A stretch of 31,000 bases of DNA from Prorocentrum cordatum (lineage: Eukaryota; Sar; Dinophyceae; Prorocentrales; Prorocentraceae): contig CAUYUJ010000863.1 in assembly GCA_963575745.1 (NCBI GenBank), forward strand, positions 64,001 through 95,000. The letters are read 5' to 3'. Positions 19,574 through 27,292 of this stretch are shown here, one piece after another (the first letter of the stretch is position 1; each line of letters begins with the position of its first letter). Below the pieces are notes generated by a model, which did not search any database, was not told the DNA's origin, and saw only the letters and a list, made by a program, of their open reading frames with translations. Both the position numbers and the translations under genes were made by a program.

Positions 19574-21258
19574 CTAGTCGGAGTCGGAGTAGGCCGTGTC
19601 CCTGATGCGCTTGCTCTGGGACTCGAGCTCATCCAGCGCAGATGTCATCTGGTTGTACTTGTTCATCTCCGAGTGGAAGTCCACGCCGTCGCCGAACGCG
19701 AGCGTGGAGCCCACTGACACTGCGCTCTTGATCTCCTCGTACTGGTTCACGACCTTGTCCACCTGATCAATCGAGCGCTTGAGCTTGCCGCGGAACTTCT
19801 CCGACCGAGCCCAGTCCATGGATGGTTGCGTGTCGATCCTCTCGAGCAGATTCCTCGCGACGTTCATCGCCATGCCGTAGCGCAGGGTGACGTCTGTGGC
19901 GTGCTTGGCCAGCGACTTGGCGGTGGGTGGCGGTGAAGCCTTGGCGGCCTTGCTCTTGCCCTTCGGCTGTGCCTTGCCTTTGGCCTTGGCCTTGCCGTTG
20001 TGAGGCTTGGCCTTGCCCTTGGCTGTGACTGGAGTCGGCGTATCCACAGCTGTGCAGGGCCCTGGTGCAGGCGTCGGTGCAGGCGTCGGTGCAGGCGTCG
20101 GTGCAGGCGTCGGTGCAGGCGTCGGTGCAGGCGTCGGTGCGCCGCTCCCGCTGCTCCCGCTGCCACGCGCCATGTTCCGCTCCTCCTCATGAGAAGCCCA
20201 CTCGTCACGTGTGCCATGGCGCTCCTCGTCGATCCGCTTCTTGAACTCGATCCGATTCGAGTCGGGGTTGATCCTCACGAACCTGGGCCCCTTCTTCATC
20301 GCGTTGAGCGCGATGCTCCTGCATCCTGCCATCACAGCTCGGCTCGGGAACGCACCACCTCCTTGCTCCTGGACGAGCATGTCGAAGTTGAACCAGCGGT
20401 AGATGGCCTGCTCGCTCTTGATGGTCTTCTGCACCCTCGTGCGGTAGTCCTCGGGGATGCAGTTTGGAATGCGCAATTGTGTCCCGTCGCAGCCCTCCTC
20501 CTCAAACTCATCCTCTCCCTCCTACACCTCCTCCTCCTCCTCCTCCTCCTCCTCCTCCTCGTCTTACTCATTATACTCTTCTTCCTTATCCTCCTCAGCC
20601 TCATCCTCATCACCGTCGTCCTCCTCATCCTCATCATTCTCCAGTTGGACTGTGATTGTAGTTATGACCCCATCTCCGTGTAGGTGTCGTACTTCTTCAT
20701 CGCCCACTGAGACCGCCGCGATGCCTTCTCGTCGCGGTCGAGAGCGTCGTACCGCTGCTTCTCCTCACTGTTGTTCAGGGGCCATAGGTAGAAGCGCTTG
20801 TACATTGGCGCGCCTGACTCCACTCGAAAGCCCTCGCCAGCGATCGTCTCGAGGACTGGGTCACGTTCATCTTCGAGCTTCTGCCTCAGCGCCGCCATCT
20901 CAGCAGACTCAACTGCATCATCTGGTGCATCAGGCGTCGTGCCCTCGGCGGGCTGCGAGGCCATCATCAGCCTGAACGCCTGGGTGAGCTCCGTCTCAGT
21001 GCACGGCAGGTCGGTCTGCACGGAGCAGTGCATGGGGTTGGCGGCGGTGCCCATGTTAGCCTGGACGACACAAGCAGGCGAACCAGGAAGGCGATACATG
21101 GAAGAATAGTGGGAACATTAATTAATACTTGCACGCCACATGGCCTGCATGACGGGCCGCATGCGCGCCGTCTCCGCGCGCTCGACCTCCAGCGCCTTCG
21201 CCATCCCCTCGAACTTGGTGCCGATCAGCTCGTTGAACTCGATACCCTCGCCCGTGGC
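19574..21258 (-). CDS. Gene A: hypothetical lineage-specific protein, at least three exons, 5' end missing
   Basis: Three exons are read. 21258-21133 (42 codons, ATGEGIEFNELIGTKFEGMA...) enters through a CGACAG acceptor. 21060 to about 20677 starts ANMGTAANPMHC and contains ESGAPMYKRFYLWPLNN and RRSQWAMKKYDTYTE. 20521-19574 ends DTAYSDSD plus stop. The last exon has an acidic start (EGEDEFEEEGCDGTQ), then RIPNCIPEDYRTRVQ and EQAIYRWFNFDMLVQEQGGG, then KKGPRFVRINPDSNRIEF. A PAPT repeat (six 12-bp units), a KGKAK-rich basic linker and a helical C-terminus follow. The total is about 485 residues. The first intron is GC-AG and phase 0; the second border is uncertain. No first exon with an ATG was found in the GC tracts upstream. 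KGK and Pro/Ala linkers are common in dinoflagellate proteins. Function unknown. Confidence 0.65.
20064..20135 (-). repeat. 12-bp coding minisatellite, six copies
   Basis: Six exact tandem copies of GGTGCAGGCGTC (plus strand), which encode alternating Pro-Ala-Pro-Thr on the minus strand. It forms a proline-rich linker in gene A between the conserved N-terminal block and the lysine-rich segment. Confidence 0.95.
20522..20676 (-). other. Ambiguous intron or acidic coding tract with (GAG)11
   Basis: Between the second and third exons of gene A lies a tract with eleven GAG codons (20560-20528) ending GTGTAG, which works as a phase-0 acceptor for the third exon. A phase-0 donor is lacking unless GA-AG splicing is used (ACG then GAGATGG). 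The same tract also reads as an acidic peptide (NDEDEEDDGDEDEAEEDKEE) in the third-exon frame, broken by a TAA and a TAG. It may instead be an exon altered by small length changes. Confidence 0.45.
21061..21132 (-). other. 72-bp GC-AG intron in gene A
   Basis: The exon ends ATGTGGCGT, the intron starts GCAAGTATT (the consensus context for a GC donor) and ends TCGTCCAG, and the next exon begins GCTAACATGG. Both exons stay in frame (phase 0). A GT donor one codon away would create a TAA at the junction, so GC is required. Confidence 0.75.
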
Positions 21259-21565
21259 CTGTCGGCGGATGGTAGTGGGGCAATGAGGCGTCGGGCCACC
21301 CCCATCTCATCCTCCCCAACCGAGTGGGGGTGGGAATGAACTGGGAACACCGATGCGAACATAACGAGGTGGGTCAACGGGGGGGGGGGGGGTGGCCAGC
21401 ATGATAGGACGAAGTTGGTGTGTGCGGGGGGGGGGGTTCAGCATAATGCGAAAGCAATGCAATGTTCTGTTAGTTTTTTTCTGGGCGCGCCGTAACCTGA
21501 ACGGTCCATGTTTGACAAACGTCTGGCAGCTTCCTTCGAGCTAGCCTTCGCACGATCGTGAGCGC
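21259..21565. other. Spacer between genes A and B with poly-G tracts
   Basis: This contains a G14 run at 21379-21392 and a G11 run at 21426-21436. It should hold the missing 5' exon or intron of gene A, but no ATG-starting exon with a compatible donor could be identified. Confidence 0.4.
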
Positions 21566-21652
21566 TTCCCGAAACTTCCCGAAACTTCCCGAAACATCCC
21601 GAAATTTCCCGAAACCATCCCGTGAATGTCCCGTGGGATCCCCGTGGACTCA
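21566..21652. repeat. TTCCCG minisatellite array 3
   Basis: A short array of AAACTTCCCG and AACATCCCG units on the plus strand, located between the stop of gene B and the presumed start of gene A. Confidence 0.88.
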
Positions 21653-21762
21653 TCGTAAACATGGTGCGGGTTTCCTCAGGCGTCCTTCAGACCCCCTGTG
21701 CGCCCACAGCCCGATCTTTGCGGATGTGAGTTGCCGATGCCATACGTATATACACCAGGCTA

Positions 21763-23452
21763 TTAATCGAACATGGGCGGTGCCTCAATGGTCGGCCTCA
21801 GGGGTGGGCTCTCCTCTACAACTGCACCCGCCTTCCAGCGAGGCGGCGTGGTGCGATTGCCGTCGGGAACCTTGCCGTCGAGCACCGCGTGGTCCGCGCC
21901 GATGGCGCCGTCGCTGGGCGCGGCCGCTGACGAGCTGCCGCCAGCTGGCGTAGGCGAACTGGCCGATGCTGGCCTCTTCACGACCTTGGACTTCATCATC
22001 TTCATGTAGTTGTACTTGATCTTCTCCTTGTTCTCGTGCACCTGCTCCCTCGTCAGCACGCCGTCGCAGTAGCGCTTCGCCAAGTCGTTCGCCCACGTAG
22101 CAGCGTAGAGCTCCAAGTCCTTCAGCTCTGAGGGGGGCTGACCTGCCTCCTGCCACCACTGGGTGTCACCCTGCGTGAGCTGGTCCTGACCGTGGACGCG
22201 GGCGGCGATTAGCCTCTGCTCGGGCTTCCCTTTGGGCCTGTTCCAGCGGAAGAAGCACCACACTCTGTTGCCATCCTTGTCCACGCCGTCGAACAGGTCG
22301 ATGCCGTTCGGGTTCGACGTCTTGCTGGGGATGGTCTTGACACCTGTCGCATCGTGACCATCAGGGGCCTTGACAACTCCGTGGATCGCGTCCCACTTCT
22401 TCACTGTCATCTGCAGAACCTCCCTCCTCATGCCATCAGCCCACACCGCGATGACCGCATCCTCGGGATTGGCACCGTGTGGTCGTTCAGTTCGAATTGC
22501 CATCTCTGGTGGCGTGCTGGTCGGAGCAGTCGTGGGCTTCCTTACAGCGAGCCGTGATTCCTTGTCCCAGCTGAACACGTAGGCCGTCTCGTGATCGCCA
22601 TCGAACGTGGCGCTGGGCTTCTTCATGAGGGCGGCGTCGGAGCTGGCGGGCTTGCCCACGACCACGTCCTTGGCAGCTGGCTTGCCTCTCCGTGCCTTCT
22701 TCGCGACTGGTGGCTCCTCGTCCTCGTCGTCCTCCTCGGGTTCGCACACGGGCTCCTCCTCTTCTCCTTCTTCATCATTGTCGTTGTCCTCGCCAGCACC
22801 ACCTCCGCGGTCACCAAATAGAGCAACGAACCATTGCGGTGGGGAAGCCCGTCCGCGATACACAGCGATGTGCCTGCACATGGTTCGGAACCGTCGGCCT
22901 GTCGTCTCACTCCATTCGGTCAGCTCCGCAGCGTCTCGGAACGATATGTGGTTGGTCTCGGCAACGCTGCGCAGCGACGGCTCCACGTCGCTCTTGTTGA
23001 AGTGCAGGTCGTCACTGAACTCCTCTGCAGAGCTGCGATAAAAACGCTTTGTGTTAGTGTTACCCCCCATGTGACCACATTAATGAACGCGATGACGGGT
23101 GGAGATCATCGCGGCGATAATGATATGGACTAACGAGACGATAATGGTTGCATTGATGTTGGCGATGACGATGATGACGATGATGATGAGGCTCAGCATG
23201 ATGGTGATATTGATGTTGATGTCATTGGATATGTGTGTGGGGGGGGCTGGTGCACAATTAGAGGGGGGGCTATGACGGGAACGTTTGAATCGCAGTGTCC
23301 GTCAGCAGCGCATTGAACAGCGGAGCCTGCTCTCGAATCTGTCGCTTGTCGATCTGCGATTGCTTGATGTTCTCACCGTATGTGATCCACGTGGCTTTTC
23401 TCACGAACTTGGAAAAGATACTCGTGAGCTGCTGACGTTTGGTATCAGACAT
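21763..23452 (-). CDS. Gene B: hypothetical nuclear-type protein, two exons, ~479 aa
   Basis: Exon 1 (23452-23283) starts MSDTKRQQLTSIFSKFVRKA at the first ATG after an in-frame TAA. Exon 2 (23032-21763) follows a GT-AG intron with matching phase 2 and ends EAPPMFD plus stop. Residues 1-130 form a compact helical block (FNALLTDTAIQT, DLHFNKSDVEPSLRSV, GRRFRTMCRHIAVYRGR). An acidic tract (about 131-165) is followed by a basic linker (KKARRGKPAAKD, MKKPSA) that could act as a nuclear localisation signal. A second globular block contains ETAYVFSWDKESRLAVRK, VIAVWADGMRREVLQM, DKDGNRVWCFFRWNRPKGK and LYAATWANDLAKRYCDGVL. The tail is Pro/Ser/Ala-rich. Acidic-plus-KKP/KRP linkers are typical of dinoflagellate proteins. 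No known domain was recognised. Confidence 0.75.
23033..23282 (-). other. GT-AG intron of gene B with GAT microsatellite
   Basis: A 250-bp intron from AC|GTTCCC to TATCGCAG|C. An alternative donor six bases downstream (CC|GTCATAG) keeps the same phase and adds two residues. The intron contains a GATGATGACGAT trinucleotide run (about 23155-23215) and a G8/G7 pair near 23239-23270. Confidence 0.7.
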
Positions 23453-23591
23453 GCTGCTCGTGTGCAGCCATCGCACTCGGACCGAACAGCTACGTACATA
23501 GGGTTATGACGTAGGTGGTCAGGCCAGGGCGGTGCACGAGACGGACGGCGACGGCTCTGACGACGAACCACAAAGAATGCGAAGACGGGCA

Positions 23592-23703
23592 GGAGGAGGA
23601 GGAGGAGGATGCGAAGTACGGGGGCGAGGAGGAGGAGGAGGAGGAGGAGGAGGAGGATATGAGGAGGCGGATGAGGAGGAGGAAACTAATGAGGAGGAGG
23701 ATG
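23592..23703. repeat. (GAG)n microsatellite
   Basis: GGAGGAGGA runs on the plus strand immediately upstream of gene B (minus strand), next to the right inverted arm. Confidence 0.9.
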
Positions 23704-23749
23704 CGAAGGAGCAAGAGGAAGACGGCCCATGGAACCATTACACGCAACA

Positions 23750-24215
23750 CCCCAAAATTGCGGATACGAGCGAGGGTGACGTCGGCAGTCCGCGAGATTC
23801 TGGAGAAGCCCGCCGCAGGCGCCAAACTTTCACAACATATACAACGAGCGATCACTAGGCGCACATTTGTTCGTTAAAAAATGTGGGTAGGTCGCGGGTG
23901 GGTCGCACATGTGTCGCGGGTGGGTCGTTGTTGGGTCGCGGGTGGGTCGCGGGTGGGCCGCGGGCGGGTCGCAGGGATTTTCGCGGGTGGGTGGGTGGGT
24001 AGCGGGTGGGTCGCGGGTGGGTCGCGGGGTGGGTCGCGGGGCGGTCGCGGGGTGGGTCGCGGGGCGGTCGCGGGGTGGGTCGCGGGTGGGTCGCGGGGTG
24101 TGTCGCAGGTGGGTCGCGGGGTGGGTCGCGGGGCGGGTCGCGGGGCGGGTCGCGGGGTGGGTCGCGGGGCGGGTCGCGGGGTGGGTCGCCCGTGTGACGA
24201 CGACAACACACAACG
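23750..24215 (-). repeat. GCGACCCACCC array plus conserved flank (right inverted arm)
   Basis: 23884-24190 is the complementary GGGTGGGTCGC array (11-12-bp units, some GGGGCGGTCGC). 23750-23883 is the unique flank. Read on the minus strand it repeats the order of flank words of 17707-18205: TACCCACATT, TTTAACGAA, GGCGCCTGCGGCGG, CTCCAGA and GACTGCCGACGT. The array lies about 430 bp upstream of the gene B start. Confidence 0.85.
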
Positions 24216-24315
24216 CCAGCCTAACACCGCAACAAGCAGAATCCACACCACGGATCCCCATTCCAGCTACGAGCCCACGGACAATGAATGGCCGTTCGGC
24301 CTTCTCATTCTGACT

Positions 24316-24455
24316 ACTACCACTGCCACTACCACTACCACCACCACTGCAGCTACGATGAACACTAACAATGTCACACAGTAGCAGAGGTAGTAGCGAA
24401 CACTAGTGGCCGTGGCCTTGGCAGGACTAGTGGTCGTGGTAGTGGCAGTGGTAGT
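24316..24455. repeat. Perfect 20-bp inverted repeat, 100-bp spacer
   Basis: 24316-24335 (ACTACCACTGCCACTACCAC) is the exact reverse complement of 24436-24455. Both arms sit in ACC/GGT trinucleotide-rich sequence, so slippage-generated similarity is possible. Confidence 0.8.
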
Positions 24456-24459
24456 TGCA

Positions 24460-24678
24460 GGTGCGTAGTATCAGTCTACTGATATACCCTTGTACCCGCT
24501 TCGGGCCTGCCGATCGGGATCTGCGGCGGCCACTGAATGGTCGCCGTGCTCAACTAGTGCAGCAGCTGACCGCCTGAAGTCCTGGTCTCACCAACGTGCC
24601 ATGCCCATTCTCATCCTCCACCGCACCTCGGAATTCCGTTCACCTCCCACCCGTTGATCGGCTCTTTGTTATGGCTTC
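24460..24678. other. No gene recognised
   Basis: Unique-looking spacer of about 220 bp, without domain, array or structured RNA that I can support. Confidence 0.35.
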
Positions 24679-24782
24679 GTGATTTGGCGGTGGGAGTTTC
24701 ACGTTCGAACGCGGCCTGATCCAGCGCGACAGGGCTGTGGATCAGGGCGCGTTCGAACGTGGAATTCCCGCCGCCAAGTCAC
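24679..24782. repeat. Fold-back hairpin, 45-bp arms, 14-nt loop (MITE-like)
   Basis: 24679-24723 pairs with 24738-24782 with about five mismatches. The centre of each arm carries CACGTTCGAACG. No clear target-site duplication is visible at the outer edges. It sits downstream of gene C on the minus strand. Confidence 0.88.
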
Positions 24783-24964
24783 ACATGCGCGCGAATGGGC
24801 CGAGCAACGGGCTGAAGGCGAACGGAATTCCGATGATTGTCGACGTGGAGGGGGCGAGGAGGGAACAGTGCAGGACGAGGAGGGGGAGGGGGGGCGACCG
24901 ACGATGTAAGTGGGTGGGTTGGGCACAGACGGGCCAGTATGTTTTTTCTCCATCCCCCCATGCA

Positions 24965-25376
24965 TCATTCAATGTCTCCCATTGGATCCTCCTCGATCTG
25001 TGAAGCGGTCGGCGGCGGCAGCGCGTCTGGGAGCGAGGGGGCGGTCTGGGAGTCTCGAGCGGTCAGCTGCACGGACTCGGTGACGTCGGCCCGCTCGGCG
25101 GCCGCGGCGGCCGCCGCAGCGGGCGCCGCAGCGGGCGCGGAGGGCTCCTGGAGGGGCGCCTCGTCGGACGAGATGGTCTCATGATCAGCGGGCTCGGCAA
25201 CCTCTGGAGGCAACCAAACTCAAACACTCGGGACCATCGTGGGGGAACCTGGGGCCATTGATTTTGAATCGCACCTGTTGGTGCGGAGCGTCAGCCACGG
25301 ACTGCGTAAATGGGACCCACCGCACAGGCAGCGTTCGTTGACCCTTCTCCGTCGGTGTCGGACTCCTCTGGTCCAT
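24965..25376 (-). CDS. Gene C: small hypothetical protein, two exons, 112 aa
   Basis: Exon 1 (25376-25275, exactly 34 codons) starts at the first ATG after an in-frame TAA and reads MDQRSPTPTEKGQRTLPVRW, ending DAPHQQ at a canonical CAG|GTGCGA donor. The 73-bp intron ends CCAGAG. Exon 2 (25201-24965) reads VAEPADHETISSDEAPLQEP, then an Ala-rich helix, then ERADVTESVQLTARDSQTAP, and ends EEDPMGDIE plus stop. Phase is 0 at both borders. The protein is acidic and probably disordered, with no recognised domain. A longer gene with more 5' exons is possible. Confidence 0.5.
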
Positions 25377-25381
25377 CTTGA

Positions 25382-25505
25382 GCTGTTTCTGTTAGCCGTG
25401 TTTTAGGGATGAGGAATGAGCAGTGTTTCTGTTAGCCGTGTTTATGTTAGCCATGTTTCTGTTAGCAGTGTTTCTGTTAGCCGTGTTTTGTTAGCCGTGT
25501 TATAG
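25382..25505. repeat. Short tandem repeat TGTTTCTGTTAGCCGTG
   Basis: About six imperfect copies of a 14-18-bp unit, GTTTCTGTTAGCCGTGT, immediately upstream of gene C (minus strand). Confidence 0.85.
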
Positions 25506-25783
25506 GAATCAACAGGGCTCAGGGAATTGCAAACGGTGTCCTGGGAGCTCGGAGCTGGTTGCGACATGCCTCCAGCTGCGCGTGGACGCGTCCGAGGGTC
25601 GGGGATCGCCTGGGCGATGGGGCTTCGAACCAGAGCGGCGGCGCCAGCAGAGGGGGAGCCGCGCCAGTAGACAGGTATGGAAGACTATGGATAGGGAGAA
25701 CGGATGGGGAGGAAAAGAGGGCGGCGGTGTGGATGGAGAAGATTTGGGCATTCCTGGAAACCTTTGTCTGGATTCCTATACAT
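25506..25783. other. No gene recognised
   Basis: Spacer between the 17-bp repeat and TTCCCG array 4. Open frames on both strands extend from the array and are treated as chance. Confidence 0.4.
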
Positions 25784-26041
25784 CCCGCGGACATCCCGAA
25801 TCTTCCCGAAACTTCCCGAAAGTTCCCGAAAACTTCCCGCAATCTTCCCGCAATATTCCCGCGATCTTCCCGAAACTTCCCGAAACTTCCCGAAAACTTC
25901 CCGCAAACTTCCCGCAAACTTCCCGCAAACTTCCCGCAAACTTCCCGAAACTTCCCGAAAACTTCCCGCACACTTCCCGCAAACTTCCCGCAAACTTCCC
26001 ACAAACTTCCCGCAAACGTCCCGTAAACGTCCCGCGACCCG
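25784..26041. repeat. TTCCCG minisatellite array 4
   Basis: The longest of the four arrays, about 24 units of 10-11 bp (AAACTTCCCG, CAAACTTCCCG), on the plus strand. It is about 150 bp inside the right inverted repeat; array 1 lies about 560 bp inside the left one. Confidence 0.93.
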
Positions 26042-26095
26042 CCTTCCTGCACATTCTATCGTTATCTGTAGACATGCAACGACACTGACCAATAT

Positions 26096-26186
26096 AGAAA
26101 AGGTGAAAAGGTGAAAAGGTGAAAAGGTAACTGAAAAAAGGTGAAAAGGTGAAAAGCGAACTTGCGGGTAAAAAGGTAACAAAATA
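26096..26186. repeat. GGTGAAAA tandem repeat beside right inverted repeat
   Basis: Seven to eight copies of the 8-mer GGTGAAAA and variants (GGTAACTGAAAA). It includes the 16-mer GGTGAAAAGCGAACTT at 26148-26163 that also occurs next to the left inverted repeat. Confidence 0.88.
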
Positions 26187-26224
26187 CTAGTTACCCAAAA
26201 AGTGTGCTAAGTGACCTGTGGGAT
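26187..26224. repeat. 38-bp inverted repeat, right copy (candidate TIR)
   Basis: The reverse complement matches 12102-12139 at 36 of 38 positions. The plus strand ends TGCTAAGTGACCTGTGGGAT. No matching short target-site duplication is visible directly outside the two copies. Confidence 0.85.
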
Positions 26225-26674
26225 GGGGCACAACGTCCCAAATCGTGAAATCCTCCGGATGGTCGTCTGTCGTCGTCACGGAGCGTAGATAGGATATTCG
26301 ATAATATCGAAACCACGTTCCCTTCTGGCCTCGCGGGCCTCATCTCGACAGTGGCAGGATCCTCCGGATGGCCGTCTGTCGCCCTGGTCACCACGGCAGG
26401 ATCCGCTTCTAAATTCTGCATTCCTGGTCCCGTGGCGGAAGAGGTGCCGATGTGGGACACAAGGTCCCAGATCATGTAATCCTCCGGAGCCCGCGGGGTC
26501 TTGCACGCCCGAGTCGCTCTGGACCGCCTCCTCCACCTCCTCCGGCCCGTCCGCGATCCCATCCTCCACGAACGTGTCCTCGCCTCCCCGGCAGCCAGCT
26601 CCGCAGCCAGCGCCAGCTCGCCGACGCCCTCCCAGAGGGCGGCCCGCGCCGCCGCTGCGGCGGCGGCAGCGCAA
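26225..26674 (-). pseudogene. Repeated HPED-motif coding sequence, frame-broken
   Basis: Three units spaced about 109-120 bp (motif starts 26250, 26359 and 26479) encode variants of a T-D-x-H-P-E-D ... I-W-D block on the minus strand: PEDYMIWDLVSHIG, then EADPAVVTRATDGHPEDPAT, then VTTTDDHPEDFTIWDVVPHP. The last is in a shifted frame and ends at a TAG just past the inverted repeat. Upstream, another frame reads EDTFVEDGIADGPEEVEEAV. The locus is related to the minus-strand frame at 12122-11742. Because several frame changes are needed, a decayed copy is more likely than an intact gene, though introns could account for some of them. Confidence 0.4.
26356..26418. repeat. 63-bp direct repeat, right copy
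   Basis: This is 60/63 identical to 12006-12068 and in the same orientation. It lies 131 bp outside the right end of the inverted-repeat-bounded segment. Confidence 0.9.
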
Positions 26675-27292
26675 GCACAGGCGGCGGCCGCGGCGGCAGC
26701 GCCCGGCGTGCCAGCTGCGCCACCAGCGCCGACGCCAGCGGCCGCGGCGGCAGCGGCGGCGGCGCCCGGCGGGCAGGGCGCGGGGCGGCCCGGGCGGGCG
26801 GCGCCGACCAGCCCGAGGGCGTCGGCAGCGCCTGGAGCCCAGGCTTGGGTGGGCAGGCGGCCGGACCGGCCCTCCGGATGCCCGGGGGCGTCGGCAGCGC
26901 CAGCAGCGCGGAACGGCGCAGGCGGCGCCCGACGGCGCGCGGGACGCGGCGGGCGCCCCGCGGGGGCGGCCGGCGCCATCGCGTCGGCAGCGCCAGCAGG
27001 CCGCCGGGGGCCCGCGCCGGTGGCATCAGCCGCCCGAGAGGCGGCGGCGGCGCCGACGGCGCCCGCAGGGCGCGGGCCAAGGGCGCCGGGGAGCCCCGGC
27101 GGCGCACCGGCGCCGTCCGCGGCAGCCAGCCGGAGGGCCGCAGCGTCGCGAACCTGCCGCCGCCGGCGGGCAACAGGGGTCTCCGGGGCGCCCATGCCGA
27201 GGCGGCGGCGGCGGCGGAGGCGCGCGGCCCGGCCGCGCCGCCCAGGCCGCGCCGGCCAACCTCGAGCCAAAGCGGCTTGAGCCAGGGGGCTA
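26675..27292. other. GC-extreme, GCN/GGC-rich region
   Basis: Very GC-rich sequence with GGCGGCAGCG-type trinucleotide repeats. Frames give poly-Ala, poly-Arg or Pro/Gly proteins on both strands. No domain is recognised. It may be part of an Ala-rich protein continuing from the HPED-motif region, but evidence is weak. Confidence 0.4.

Noticed and set aside
26501-27280. 260-codon plus-strand Ala-rich frame
   Set aside because: GC-extreme sequence gives open Ala/Arg/Pro frames on both strands. There is no domain or exon border, and the related coding motif nearby is on the minus strand.
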